A stretch of 64,000 nucleotides of DNA from CBDFKB01 sp965248715 (GCA_965248715.1 CBDFKB010000008.1:1240001-1304000); one strand, 5' to 3'. Counted from the first letter of the stretch, positions 36,704-46,023 are shown. Numbers and translations: made by a program. The notes: generated by a model from the letters alone, not told the origin.

Positions 36704-37642
36704 ATGACACAATCTACCATCGGCGTGGACATTTCGAAAGAGACTTTGGACGTTCATCGCCATCCCGAAGGCAAGCATCGCCAGTTCACCAACAATCCAC
36801 AAGGTTTTCGATGCCTGGTCAAATGGCTGGGCAAGGAGCCTGTCTCCCGAATTGTTTTCGAGGCAACCGGTCCTTATCACCGCGCCTTTGAGCGTGCGTT
36901 GAGCCGGGCTGACCTGCCTCTGGCCAAGATCAATCCTCTCCATGCCAAGCGGTTTGGCCAGGCGCTTGGTCAACTGGCCAAGACGGATAAGATGGATGCC
37001 GCCCTGTTGGCACGCTTCGGCGTTGCCATCGAACCCCGGACACGCCCGGCTGTGCCGCAGATCCTGTGTAATCTCAAGGATATGCATGTCGCCCGCATAG
37101 CTCTCATCAAGGACCGGACCGCCGCCAAGAACCGTCAGAAAAACCTTTGCGTGACGATCCTCAAACGTCAAGTCGAACAGCGCTTGAAGCAGATCGAAGA
37201 ACACTTGGCCCAGATCGAGAAGGCAATCATGGACATCATCAAAAACGACCCCACACTAGCCGCAAGGTTCACTATCTTGACAAGCATTCCCGGTGTCGCT
37301 GAGCGTTCCGCGATGGCGTTGCTCATCGACATGCCCGAGCTCGGCACCTTGAACAGCCAGACTGCGGCCGGTCTGTCCGGCACGGCCCCAATGCTACGAC
37401 AGTCCGGAAAACGAAAAGGACAGGCCTTCGTTCAAGGTGGTCGTTCGCACGTGCGCCAGGCGCTCTATATGCCGGCGCTCGTGGCAACCCGGTTCAATCC
37501 AGATATGAAGGCCAAATATGATCAGCTCAAAGCAGCAGGAAAACCGTCAAAAGTCGCCATAACCGCTGTCATGCGAAAACTCATCGTACTCGCAAACGCC
37601 CTCCTAAGGGATCAACGAATGTGGAGCAAAAACATCGCTTGA
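36704..37642 (+). CDS. IS110-family transposase (DEDD/serine recombinase)
   Basis: The 312-aa protein has the RuvC-like N-terminal DEDD domain with candidate catalytic residues Asp9 (IGVDISKE), Glu53 (VFEATG), Asp95 and Asp98 (KTDKMDA). A coiled-coil middle follows, then the C-terminal Tnp domain with SIPGVAERSAMALL. Its nucleophile Ser is probably Ser234 in LRQSGKRKGQ, followed by HVRQALYMPAL. No frameshift is seen, so it may be active. The ATG at 36704 matches the family start; ATGs at 36623 and 36680 lie in the presumed bridge-RNA region. Confidence 0.93.
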   Translation: MTQSTIGVDISKETLDVHRHPEGKHRQFTNNPQGFRCLVKWLGKEPVSRIVFEATGPYHRAFERALSRADLPLAKINPLHAKRFGQALGQLAKTDKMDAALLARFGVAIEPRTRPAVPQILCNLKDMHVARIALIKDRTAAKNRQKNLCVTILKRQVEQRLKQIEEHLAQIEKAIMDIIKNDPTLAARFTILTSIPGVAERSAMALLIDMPELGTLNSQTAAGLSGTAPMLRQSGKRKGQAFVQGGRSHVRQALYMPALVATRFNPDMKAKYDQLKAAGKPSKVAITAVMRKLIVLANALLRDQRMWSKNIA

Positions 37643-37662
37643 TTAATACGGATACTCTAGCT

Positions 37663-37720
37663 ATTTGTTTTGTCGCACAATTTTTCTGAAAACCGGCCAC
37701 CACTTTTCAGATTGTGCTCT
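37663..37720. repeat. R1-type palindrome at the right side of the IS110 element
   Basis: Arms GCACAATTTTTCTGAAAA / TTTTCAGATTGTGC (37675-37717), preceded by ATTTGTTTTGTC. On the minus strand this reads as an R1 unit (CTAGAGC, GAAAAGTGG, CCGGTTTTC, GACAAAACAAAT), with ACAATC in place of GTATTC. It ends 3 bp before the kdsA stop codon. Confidence 0.75.
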
Positions 37721-37722
37721 AG

Positions 37723-38559
37723 TTATGTAGCCTTGGCAACCTGGTCAAGCGCACGCAAATGGGCCAACAATGCTTCCAATTCCTCGAGCCGGACCATGTT
37801 GGGGCCGTCGCACGGCGCATTGTCCGGATCTTGGTGGGTTTCGATAAACAGGCCGGCAACACCAACTGCCACAGCAGCGCGCGCCAATACCGGCACCATG
37901 GCGCGCTCACCGCCTGACGAACCGCCAAGCCCACCTGGCACCTGCACCGAATGGGTGGCATCAAAAATTACCGGCGCGCCGGTTTCCGCCATGATCGGCA
38001 GCGCCCGCATGTCGCTGACCAGCGTGTTGTAGCCGAAGCTGGCACCGCGCTCGCTCAGCAATACGTTGGCATTGCCGCTATCAACGACCTTGGCCAGCAC
38101 ATTTGCCATATCTTGCGGAGCTAGAAATTGTCCCTTCTTGATGTTGACCGCCTTGCCGGTGTTGGCGGCCGCCACCAGCAGATCGGTCTGTCGACACAAA
38201 TAGGCCGGGATTTGTAGGACATCCACATGCGGTGCCACCAACGCGCATTGTTCAGCGCTATGCACGTCCGTCAGCACTGGCAGCGATAATTGGCTCCGTA
38301 AATCATCGAAAATCGGCATCGCCGCTTTAATGCCAACTCCTCTTTTGCTGGAAAGGCTGGTGCGGTTGGCCTTGTCAAACGAAGTTTTGTACACAAGACC
38401 GATTTCGAGCCGCACGCAAATATCTTTAATCGCTCCTGCCATGTCGAAGGCGTGTTGGCGGCTTTCGAGTTGGCATGGACCGGCGATCAGCGAAAACGGC
38501 GCCAAATTGTCAAAGGCAACGCCGGCAATTTCGACCCGAGTGTTGGTTGTTAGCTTCAT
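37723..38559 (-). CDS. kdsA: 3-deoxy-8-phosphooctulonate synthase KdsA
   Basis: KdsA condenses phosphoenolpyruvate and arabinose-5-phosphate to KDO-8-phosphate for lipopolysaccharide. The 278 aa show LIAGPCQLESRQHA, YKTSFDKANRTSL, LTDVHSAEQC, QIPAYLCRQTDLL, NIKKGQFLAP and DATHSVQVPGG. The ATG at 38559 overlaps the VOC gene stop as ATGA and fits the family start; a frame extension upstream to 38673 is not needed. The usual neighbour eno is separated by the IS110 element and the LprI gene. Confidence 0.96.
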   Translation of the reverse strand: MKLTTNTRVEIAGVAFDNLAPFSLIAGPCQLESRQHAFDMAGAIKDICVRLEIGLVYKTSFDKANRTSLSSKRGVGIKAAMPIFDDLRSQLSLPVLTDVHSAEQCALVAPHVDVLQIPAYLCRQTDLLVAAANTGKAVNIKKGQFLAPQDMANVLAKVVDSGNANVLLSERGASFGYNTLVSDMRALPIMAETGAPVIFDATHSVQVPGGLGGSSGGERAMVPVLARAAVAVGVAGLFIETHQDPDNAPCDGPNMVRLEELEALLAHLRALDQVAKAT

Positions 38560-39419
38560 AGGTGATCCTCTGCGAAAGCAAAATTGGTGCCGCGCCCGCA
38601 CGCGTCTGGCACCACAATCAGGCCGTCGCGGTCTTGGTGCGGCACCCCATGGTTCGACAATAGGGCGGCGCATTTGGCCAGATTGCCGACGGCAAATTGC
38701 GCAACCATGATCCGCAAGCCACGCATCGGGTGGTCGACGGTGACGCCATATTTGTCGGCAAGTCCGGCCGGTGTGGTGACCGCCACCGACCCATTGGCAA
38801 GCGGCAACACAAAACCTTCGGCGTCGGTATGTTCCTCGCGCTGGCCGCTGATGTCCATTAAATAGACTTGGAAATCATGGGGCGCCGGTTCGCACAAAAC
38901 CGCTTTGCGCAGGCCGAGTGCGCCGTTGGCGTGTTTGGTCAGTTTATCGGCAAATTTGTCAAGACCTTTTACCCGTTCGACGGCGAACAAAGTAGCGTCC
39001 GGCGAACGTTCGTCGACCGCAAACGCGCTTTTTGCCAACACGCCGGGTCTTTCAACCGTCAGCAATTCGCCGGTACGGTAACCGGCCCGATGAAACCGTT
39101 CCCGGTCGATTTCCGCGTCATCGGACGATAGCACCAGCATGGAAAATCCATTGTCGCCGTGGCGAAACCGGTAGCCATAGTCGCGGCGAACGAACATGTT
39201 GCCGGCAAATTGCGCGGTGCGCACCGCGTCGCGGTCGCCGATCGCCAGCGGCTCGAGATAACTGCCCTCGGAGAAATACACACAGGTGTTTTCAGTGCCG
39301 AAAGCATGCTGGCCGACCGGGCCAACGGTGAAACCGAGCGCACGCATTCGCCGGGCGGAAACCTCGGTCGAAGGTGCTGGAAATACCATGTGGTCGAGTG
39401 AACGGGTCATATTATCCAT
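38556..39419 (-). CDS. VOC-superfamily (glyoxalase-like) protein
   Basis: This 287-aa protein starts RSLDHMVFPAPSTEVSARRM, a metal-ligand-like His in a beta-strand followed by the first helix of a glyoxalase-like (Glyoxalase_3) domain. A second half-domain is seen near LRKAVLCEPAPHDFQVYLM. The substrate is unknown. It is translationally coupled to kdsA (ATGA overlap). The second ATG, at 39410, is an alternative start. The kdsA link suggests co-expression but does not prove a role in lipopolysaccharide synthesis. Confidence 0.75.
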   Translation of the reverse strand: MDNMTRSLDHMVFPAPSTEVSARRMRALGFTVGPVGQHAFGTENTCVYFSEGSYLEPLAIGDRDAVRTAQFAGNMFVRRDYGYRFRHGDNGFSMLVLSSDDAEIDRERFHRAGYRTGELLTVERPGVLAKSAFAVDERSPDATLFAVERVKGLDKFADKLTKHANGALGLRKAVLCEPAPHDFQVYLMDISGQREEHTDAEGFVLPLANGSVAVTTPAGLADKYGVTVDHPMRGLRIMVAQFAVGNLAKCAALLSNHGVPHQDRDGLIVVPDACGRGTNFAFAEDHL

Positions 39420-39440
39420 TGTTAGTTACATACACAGGCT

Positions 39441-40885
39441 CTAATCGGCACCGGACTGTCTTTGGCAGGCTTCTTCGAAATGGATGATGTCATCTTCTTC
39501 CAGATAGCCGCCCGATTGCACTTCGATCAGTAATGAGGCGACCGAGCCAGGGTTTTCAAGCTGGTGCCGGGCGCCGAGCGCGATATAGGTCGATTGGTTT
39601 TCGTTGAGCAATTTTTTTTCGCCATCGATTGTTACCAACACAGTGCCGCGAACCACTACCCAATGTTCCGCCCGATGACGGTGGGCCTGAAGAGACAATT
39701 TCTGACCCGGGCTAACCATCAGCCGTTTCACCTGAAACTTTTCGCCGCGATCCAATACTTCGTACCAACCCCATGGCCGATAGACCCGCATATGGTGGGT
39801 AATGTTGGAGTTTCCGGTTTCCCGCAATTGGTCGACCACGTTTCGGATTTCCTGCGATCTGCGGCTATCCATGACCACAATCGCATCTTTGGTGGCGATC
39901 GCGGACACATTTTCGAGGCCAAGAAAAACCAAACATGCACCATCCTGGCTGCGTCCGTAGCAATTTCTGGCATCGTGAAATTGCACATCGCCGTGCGCCG
40001 CGTTTCCGTCGATGCTCTTATCAGCAGACTGCCAGACCGCGGACCATGATCCAATGTCGTTCCATTTCCCTGCCAAAGGCACACAGCAAAGATTACGCGC
40101 TTTTTCGATGATTGCGTAGTCGAGGGAAATGTTCTCACATTGCGCATAATTTGCCTGGTCGATACGCAAGAAATCCAGGTCCTGCACGGCGTGTTTTATC
40201 GCTTGGCGGCAAATCGACACCATTTCCGGCCTAAATTCATTGAACGCCGCTACCATCGTACCGGCGGTAAACATAAAGATGCCGGCGTTCCAATAAAAAT
40301 CTTCGCTTTGAATGTATGTTTCAGCGGTTTTTTGATCGGGCTTTTCCACGAAACGGATCACATCCAAAACACCATCGCCAGTTTTGGTTTCGATATAACC
40401 GTACCCGGTTTCGGGACCGGTCGGTTTGACCCCAAACACCACAATAGCGCCATCTAAAGCCGGCTCCATCGCCACTTTAAGCGATTGTTGAAACCCGGCA
40501 ACATCGTCCATGGCATGATCCGATGGCAGCAACACCATCAGTTTGTCCGGATCGCTCTCCACGAATTGCAGAGCGGCGGTAAGCGCTGCCGGCGCAGTGT
40601 TGCGCGGTTCGGGTTCCATCGGCGGCACACGATCGCGCTGGGGGTTACCGAGATTTCCTGCAATTGTTGGGCAATAACGAAACGATGCGCTTGGTTGCCT
40701 TGGATTACCGGCGGCTCAAATAGCTCGCCGGTTACCCGGCGTGCAGTTTGCTGAAACAAGCTTTCATTATCCATCAGCGATACGAACTGTTTAGGACGCG
40801 CCGATCTAGAGACCGGCCATAGGCGGGTGCCGCTGCCACCTGACAAGATAACGGGCTGTATCTTTCGCATCGATTTTATTGCCAT
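39441..40885 (-). pseudogene. Mannose-1-phosphate guanylyltransferase / mannose-6-phosphate isomerase, frameshifted
   Basis: The N-terminal frame (40885 down to about 40630) encodes QPVILSGGSGTRLWPVSRSA then RPKQF, the GDP-mannose pyrophosphorylase signature, up to QQLQEISVTPSAIV. The rest (39441-40628) continues in another frame with PMEPEPRNTAPAALTAAL, VLLPSDHAM, FVEKPD, and the C-terminal type II isomerase cupin (PWGWYEVLDRGEKFQVKRLM, QAHRHRAEHWVVVRG). The break lies at GTGTG (40626-40630), where removal of two bases restores one frame of about 480 aa. Either the gene is broken or the assembly has a small error. If broken, GDP-mannose would have to come from another locus. Confidence 0.85.
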
Positions 40886-41035
40886 TGCATCGCAATTTAC
40901 ATTTCGAGTATGGAAGTTGACGAAATGGGCTTCCTGGTATCAATCACTGGATTATTCGCTTTGGATAATAATTGTACGGCCATCAATACCGGCGGCGGGT
41001 AACGACCAACAATTGATGATGAATGTCAACGGCCG

Positions 41036-42073
41036 TTAATTGGTTTTCGGGCGAAACTCGACCCACAGCGGATAGTGATCCGAAATTCGCGCAGCAAGGC
41101 TGCGCTTTTTTAAATTGAGTTCTACCAGTACCCGGCCGACAAAATCGACGATACCACCATCAACACATTCGATACCAACCAATTTGCGGTCCTTGTCGTC
41201 GGCGAACCAGGCGATCTGGTCGTGATAGCTCTTCTTTTCCGCACTGCTCTTGTGGCCATAGATCGTGCGCGGATGGGCATGCAATAGATATGGCACCGAA
41301 AGCCCGTGTTCCTCGAACGCCTGATATAGCTCGCTATTGGAGCGCTCCAAATTGAAATCGCCAAGCGTAATCAAATTATGGTGGTAGGTGTTTACGTCTC
41401 CGGCCCAATCGGCCAGCCAGCGCGCCAACGCCCTGATTTCCGGCAACCGCTCTTTGGCCACATCGCCAAAATCGATATGAACGGTGACCAAAATGCAGGT
41501 GGTAAGATCCGAGCGGAAACTGACCGCATAAGGGCTGCGCGCGAATTGTTTCTTGAAACTATCTTCACTCAACCCGTATTTGGCGTGATCATGATCGGGA
41601 ATGACGATTTCGCCGGCAAGCCCCGATAGGCTAACCCGGCTAGTGTCGAACAGATAAGCCAGTCGTTCATAATTGTTGTGGCTGCCGGCCGAAACATCGC
41701 TGACAAGAAAATTCCACCGCGGCCCTAAAATATGGATCAGATATCTAAGCGCCCGTAGATCGCCACCGACCTCTTGCAGCGCCACGATGTCGAACCTGGA
41801 GATGATTTCCGCGATCACCCACAAGCTACGATAGTCACGCTTGGGACTGAGATCGGATTGGGGTGGCGTGATCCACATCTTGGTCAAAGATTTGAAATGG
41901 AAAATGTTCCAGGTGGCGATCAGCAGATTGCCGCCAAGGCCCCGTTTTGGCGGCAGGTGCTCGTCAAGATGTTTGGAAAACCAGCCCATCTCGTCAACAA
42001 CGAATGGCGGTGCAGGCAGCAACGCTGGATCAAAGCCCTGATGACGGAACAAATTGTCCAGCGGCGTTCGCAT
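41036..42073 (-). CDS. Endonuclease/exonuclease/phosphatase (EEP) family protein
   Basis: The 345-aa protein has the Mg-dependent EEP fold: NLLIATWNIFHF (Asn ligand), DIVALQEVGG (Glu ligand), CILVTVHIDFG, NLITLGDFNLER, and the C-terminal SDHYPLWVEF with the catalytic Asp-His. The family includes DNases, phosphoinositide phosphatases and sphingomyelinases; the substrate cannot be named. No signal peptide is seen. I use the ATG at 42073, with AAGGG 8 nt upstream; a TTG at 42100 is an alternative. It is followed downstream by the broken mannose-1-phosphate guanylyltransferase. Confidence 0.8.
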   Translation of the reverse strand: MRTPLDNLFRHQGFDPALLPAPPFVVDEMGWFSKHLDEHLPPKRGLGGNLLIATWNIFHFKSLTKMWITPPQSDLSPKRDYRSLWVIAEIISRFDIVALQEVGGDLRALRYLIHILGPRWNFLVSDVSAGSHNNYERLAYLFDTSRVSLSGLAGEIVIPDHDHAKYGLSEDSFKKQFARSPYAVSFRSDLTTCILVTVHIDFGDVAKERLPEIRALARWLADWAGDVNTYHHNLITLGDFNLERSNSELYQAFEEHGLSVPYLLHAHPRTIYGHKSSAEKKSYHDQIAWFADDKDRKLVGIECVDGGIVDFVGRVLVELNLKKRSLAARISDHYPLWVEFRPKTN

Positions 42074-42196
42074 CGCGATGCCCTTTGCTGCCCCACGCAA
42101 ATATTATTACGACAGCCGCCAGCAAAGCAAGCGCTATTCAGTCTTGGATCCGGCCATTACCCTGTACAACATTATGTGTTTTAAAATCAAAGCCCG

Positions 42197-42511
42197 CTAA
42201 TTATTGCAGCAGCGCCAAACTTCGGAAGTCCAGCAGCACCAATATTCATTATCGCAAAAATAGCAGTAGGGTACCGAGTCTCCGCACCACAGCCCGCTGT
42301 TAACCGGGCATTCTTCACGCTGCGATTGGGCAATCCGCTGGGCTTTGGAGCGTTTGCCAGGGATCGGTGTCATTTTGGCGTCCGGATTTTTTAGCGACGC
42401 CAGAAGGTTGGAAAGTTGTTCGGCGGTTGTCGCCTGCCCGGCATGGCCGGCAGATACCGACAACATTACAATCGCGTAGCCAATAATCACGTTTCGCATT
42501 TTCCGGCTCAT
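42197..42511 (-). CDS. Secreted Cys-rich small protein A (104 aa)
   Basis: I do not recognise the family. There is a clear signal peptide (RNVIIGYAIVMLSVSAGHAG) and a perfect ribosome-binding site, AAGGAGG, before the ATG at 42511. The last 40 residues hold eight Cys in the pattern C-x7-C-x6-C-x2-C-x5-CC-x7-CC (LWCGDSVPYCYFCDNEYWCC). The upstream gene 32 bp away encodes a second secreted protein with the same C-G-D ... C-x2-C-D ... CC core. Many disulfides or metal binding are possible; nothing more can be said. Confidence 0.7.
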   Translation of the reverse strand: MSRKMRNVIIGYAIVMLSVSAGHAGQATTAEQLSNLLASLKNPDAKMTPIPGKRSKAQRIAQSQREECPVNSGLWCGDSVPYCYFCDNEYWCCWTSEVWRCCNN

Positions 42512-42543
42512 GGCTGTTCCTCCTTGCTCCTTGATAAACACAT

Positions 42544-42936
42544 TCAGTCTAACGCACACATTTCGAAACATTGGTCCATGGCATAGATTTTGCAGCACAA
42601 ATTCACACCATATTTGTCGCAGGGAATGCAGGATTCGTCATCGCCGCAATCGATGCTTTCAGACGAAAATGTGCACACATTGGTCAATTGGGCGGTGCGC
42701 CATCTGTCGCCATCGATGATTGGTTTATTAAGGCGCGGTTTGGCACTGTGAGTGCCGCGAAAGGCGTTATCGTTGCGTGCTGACATGTTTGGTGACAAGG
42801 ATGCGGTGACGATATCGCCCGCATTGGCTAGTTCTGGCATCACTGCCAGCAGACCAAGAATGATTGAAGCAACGCCGATAATTCCAACTACCGTACTACC
42901 AAACCCGATCCGGTCGCAATTGCTGTTGAATGTCAT
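42544..42936 (-). CDS. Secreted Cys-rich small protein B (130 aa)
   Basis: Family not recognised. A hydrophobic segment at about residues 12-38 ends in ELANAGD, so it is a signal peptide or anchor. GAGGGAAGG lies before the ATG. The C-terminal 45 residues carry eight Cys: C-x8-C-x5-C-x2-C-x8-CC-x6-C-x3-C (IDCGDDESCIPCDKYGVNLC). Order and spacing resemble the downstream protein A, so the pair probably arose by duplication. The middle region (RNDNAFRGTHSAKPRLNK) looks unstructured. The two genes form a likely two-gene operon upstream of the EEP gene. Confidence 0.68.
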   Translation of the reverse strand: MTFNSNCDRIGFGSTVVGIIGVASIILGLLAVMPELANAGDIVTASLSPNMSARNDNAFRGTHSAKPRLNKPIIDGDRWRTAQLTNVCTFSSESIDCGDDESCIPCDKYGVNLCCKIYAMDQCFEMCALD

Positions 42937-43037
42937 GGCCTTCCCTCGTTTGGGTAGTTATAGCATGGCCGGCATGAATGTTCAATTTTTGTTCTAAAAC
43001 TGCTTTACATTTGTAAATCAAAAACACAGTCAATCGG

Positions 43038-44672
43038 TCAGACCAAGCGTGACTGCTCAACCGTAGCGGCAATGAAACTGAGAAATAATGGGTGCGGCGC
43101 AAATGGCCGGGATTTTAGCTCTGGGTGGAATTGCACGCCGATAAACCAGGGATGGGTGTCTTGCGCTAGTTCCACGGTTTCCGGCAACACGCCGTCCGGC
43201 GACATGCCGGCAAAGCGCAGGCCGCCGGTTTCCAATTGCTGCAAGTAATCGCGATTGACTTCATAGCGGTGCCGGTGCCGCTCGGAAATTTCCGTGCTGC
43301 CGTAAATCGCCGCGATCCGGCTTTCTTCGGCCAAGTGGGCCGGATAGGCGCCAAGCCGCATAGTGCCGCCAAGATCGCTATCAAAGCCGCGTTTTTCCAA
43401 TTCGTTGCCTTTGAGCCATTCGGTCATCAAGCCAACCACCGGCTCCTTGCACGGCCCAAACTCGGTCGATGACGCGCCCTTGATGCCAACCAGATTGCGC
43501 GCCGCCTCGACCACTGCCATCTGCATGCCGAAACAAATGCCGAAATATGGCACCTTGTGTTCGCGTGCGAAACGCACCGCTTCGATCTTGCCGGCGGCGC
43601 CGCGCTCGCCGAACCCGCCCGGTACCAAGATGCCGTTAACGCCGGCCAGATGTGGGGTCGGGTCCTCCGATTCAAAAACTTGCGAATCGATCCATTCCAG
43701 TTTGACCCGCACTTTGTTGGCTATGCCGCCATGGCCAAGTGCTTCGATCAGCGATTTATAGGCATCCTTGAGGATGGTATATTTGCCGACGATTGCGATC
43801 GTCACCTCGCCTTCCGGATTGTGGATGGTCTCGGAAATCGCGTTCCAGGTTTCCATGCGTGGTTCTGGTGCTGGATCAATGCCGAATGCGGCCAACACTT
43901 CAGCGTCCAGCCCCTCGCGGTGATAGGCCATCGGCACATCATAGATCGAAGAGGCATCGAGCGCCTGGATGACCGCACTTTCGCGCACATTGGTAAATAG
44001 CGACAATTTTCGCCGCTCGACTTCAGGAATTTCGCGGTCGGCCCGCACCAGCAATATATCCGGTTGAATGCCGATCGAACGCAATTCCTTGACCGAGTGC
44101 TGGGTTGGCTTGGTCTTTAGTTCGCCGGCGGCACCGATATACGGCATCAAGGTCAAGTGAATATAGATCGCCTTGCCACGGTCCAGGTCGTTGCCGAGCT
44201 GACGGATTGATTCGAAAAACGGCAACCCTTCGATATCGCCGACCGTGCCGCCAATTTCGCACAATACGAAATCGAACCCCTCATTGCCCTCAAGGATGAA
44301 CTCCTTGATGTAATTGGTTACATGGGGAATGACCTGAACGGTGCTGCCCAGATAGTCGCCGCGCCGTTCCTTGGCGATGATTTCTTGATAGATGCGACCG
44401 GTGGTGATGTTGTCCATGCGGTTGGCCGCGCGTCCGGTAAACCGTTCATAGTGGCCAAGATCGAGGTCGGTTTCGGCTCCGTCATCGGTGACAAAACATT
44501 CGCCGTGCTGATAGGGCGACATAGTGCCGGGATCGACATTGAGATAGGGGTCGAGTTTCCTCAGTCGGACTTTATATCCACGCGCTTGCAGCAACGCGCC
44601 AAGCGCTGCTGATGCAAGCCCTTTTCCCAGCGAGGAAGCCACGCCGCCAGTAATAAATACGTACCGCGCCAT
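43038..44672 (-). CDS. pyrG: CTP synthase
   Basis: CTP synthase aminates UTP with ammonia from glutamine. The 544-aa protein has the synthetase domain (YVFITGGVASSLGKGLASAA, LDPYLNVDPGTMSPYQHGE, CEIGGTVGDIEGLPF) and the glutamine amidotransferase domain. The latter has its nucleophile Cys in PYFGICFGMQMAVVEAARN and the His-Glu pair in GVQFHPELKSRP. The ATG at 44672 gives the standard N-terminus. It is downstream of secG, the usual alphaproteobacterial order tpiA-secG-pyrG. Confidence 0.97.
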   Translation of the reverse strand: MARYVFITGGVASSLGKGLASAALGALLQARGYKVRLRKLDPYLNVDPGTMSPYQHGECFVTDDGAETDLDLGHYERFTGRAANRMDNITTGRIYQEIIAKERRGDYLGSTVQVIPHVTNYIKEFILEGNEGFDFVLCEIGGTVGDIEGLPFFESIRQLGNDLDRGKAIYIHLTLMPYIGAAGELKTKPTQHSVKELRSIGIQPDILLVRADREIPEVERRKLSLFTNVRESAVIQALDASSIYDVPMAYHREGLDAEVLAAFGIDPAPEPRMETWNAISETIHNPEGEVTIAIVGKYTILKDAYKSLIEALGHGGIANKVRVKLEWIDSQVFESEDPTPHLAGVNGILVPGGFGERGAAGKIEAVRFAREHKVPYFGICFGMQMAVVEAARNLVGIKGASSTEFGPCKEPVVGLMTEWLKGNELEKRGFDSDLGGTMRLGAYPAHLAEESRIAAIYGSTEISERHRHRYEVNRDYLQQLETGGLRFAGMSPDGVLPETVELAQDTHPWFIGVQFHPELKSRPFAPHPLFLSFIAATVEQSRLV

Positions 44673-44774
44673 GGGATTTGACCGATAGCCTAACCTGGTC
44701 GATTCGACCAGCAAAGAATTTCCAATATTGGAAATTTAGGTTGATGATGTGATTTCTAAGCGGTTTGGCTTGCC

Positions 44775-45143
44775 CTATTGGGTGGTCGGAACGCCGCTCT
44801 GGTTTGTTGCCGGCGCGGCTGGTGCACCGCTTTCTTCACGCAACTGATCCAAAATGCCGCCCTCGGCCCCGGTTTGGCTCTCGATCGGGATTTGGTCAAG
44901 GATATCGGCGTCAGTGCCTCCTACCCGCGCCATAACCGTCAAGGTAATCGAGGTAGCAAAGAAACATACCGCCAAAATAGCCGTGGTACGTGTCAATGCA
45001 TTGGCCGCGCCGCGCGCCGTCATCAGACCGCCACCGCCGCCGCCGCCAATACCCAACGCCCCGCCTTCGGAACGCTGCAACAGCACGACCACAATCATGG
45101 CCAACACCACCATCAGGTGGATTACAATAATGACGGTTTCCAT
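44775..45143 (-). CDS. secG: Preprotein translocase subunit SecG
   Basis: SecG is the small accessory subunit of the SecYEG channel. The 122-aa protein has TM1 (residues 2-22, VIIVIHLMVVLAMIVVVLLQ), the conserved cytoplasmic glycine-rich loop (SEGGALGIGGGGGGGLMTAR) and TM2 (about 50-70). A disordered Ala/Pro/Gln-rich tail follows, long in alphaproteobacteria. It lies between tpiA and pyrG on the same strand. Confidence 0.93.
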   Translation of the reverse strand: METVIIVIHLMVVLAMIVVVLLQRSEGGALGIGGGGGGGLMTARGAANALTRTTAILAVCFFATSITLTVMARVGGTDADILDQIPIESQTGAEGGILDQLREESGAPAAPATNQSGVPTTQ

Positions 45144-45264
45144 TGTTTATTCCGCAGTTTTCGTTGCCGGTCGGCGGAGCCGGCGCTCGCCGGGCTTCTA
45201 TATGATGATTGCCGGCAAGGAAAGCAACATTAGGGGTTATTTCGACCAAAATTTTCGATATCTG

Positions 45265-46023
45265 TCACGGGCATGCGGCAATAATTGCGTTGAAATCGTC
45301 CGCTTTGAGGCTAGCGCCGCCGACCAGCGCGCCATCAACATTGCCGACAGCGAGCAATTCGCCCGCATTGTCCGGTTTTACCGACCCACCATACAGCAAA
45401 CGCATATTGGCACCGGCGGCGCCAAACCGGTCTGACAATTTTCCGCGCAAAAACCTGTGCACCTCAGCCACATCGTCGAGGGTCGGGGTCAAACCGGTGC
45501 CGATCGCCCATACCGGTTCATAGGCAATCACGGTGTTTTTGCTGGTTGCCGCATCGGGAACGGAACCGGCAATCTGTTCGCCGATAACATCAAGGGTGCG
45601 GCCTGATTTGCGTTCAGCCTCGGTCTCACCAACGCAAATGATCGCGATCAACTGATTTTCAATCGCTGCAACCGCCTTGGCGCACACCAACATACTGGTC
45701 TCGCCATTGTCGGCGCGGCGCTCGGAATGGCCGACAATTACCTGGGTCGCGCCACAATTGGCGACCATCGCGGCGGAAATCTCACCGGTATGGGCACCTG
45801 AGGTCGCCGCATGGCAATTTTGCGCACCGATCGCCACCTTGCTGCCCAGCGCTACCTCGCTCGCAGGATAAAGCAGGGTGAACGGCACACAAACCAGCAC
45901 GTCGCACTTCTTTTGGGCGTTCACATCATGGGCTTCTTCAATCGCGACCAGCTCTTTTAGCGTTGCGCGCAGGCCGTTCATTTTCCAATTACCCGCTATC
46001 AGCGGTCGTATTCCCGGCGTCAT
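45265..46023 (-). CDS. tpiA: Triosephosphate isomerase
   Basis: TIM interconverts dihydroxyacetone phosphate and glyceraldehyde-3-phosphate. The 252 aa show the catalytic residues in context: Lys in LIAGNWKMNG, His in VIVGHSERRADNGE and Glu in VIAYEPVWAIGTG, plus the phosphate-binding LLYGGSVKPDNAGEL near the C-terminus. Length is standard. It is divergent from the ppiD-like gene, with about 140 bp between them that should hold both promoters. Confidence 0.97.
   Translation of the reverse strand: MTPGIRPLIAGNWKMNGLRATLKELVAIEEAHDVNAQKKCDVLVCVPFTLLYPASEVALGSKVAIGAQNCHAATSGAHTGEISAAMVANCGATQVIVGHSERRADNGETSMLVCAKAVAAIENQLIAIICVGETEAERKSGRTLDVIGEQIAGSVPDAATSKNTVIAYEPVWAIGTGLTPTLDDVAEVHRFLRGKLSDRFGAAGANMRLLYGGSVKPDNAGELLAVGNVDGALVGGASLKADDFNAIIAACP

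Larger units (their letters stand above)
36504..37662 (+). mobile_element. IS110-family insertion sequence
   Basis: A complete-looking element: about 200 bp of left non-coding DNA, one intact transposase gene, and only about 20 bp of right non-coding DNA. The long-left/short-right plan is that of the IS110 subgroup (IS621-like), not the IS1111 subgroup. No terminal inverted repeats are seen, as expected for the family. The exact ends are uncertain by several bases. I place them from where the flanking REP-like palindromes resume (CTTGTC at the left, CTAGCTATTTGTTTTGTCGC at the right). Confidence 0.75.
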
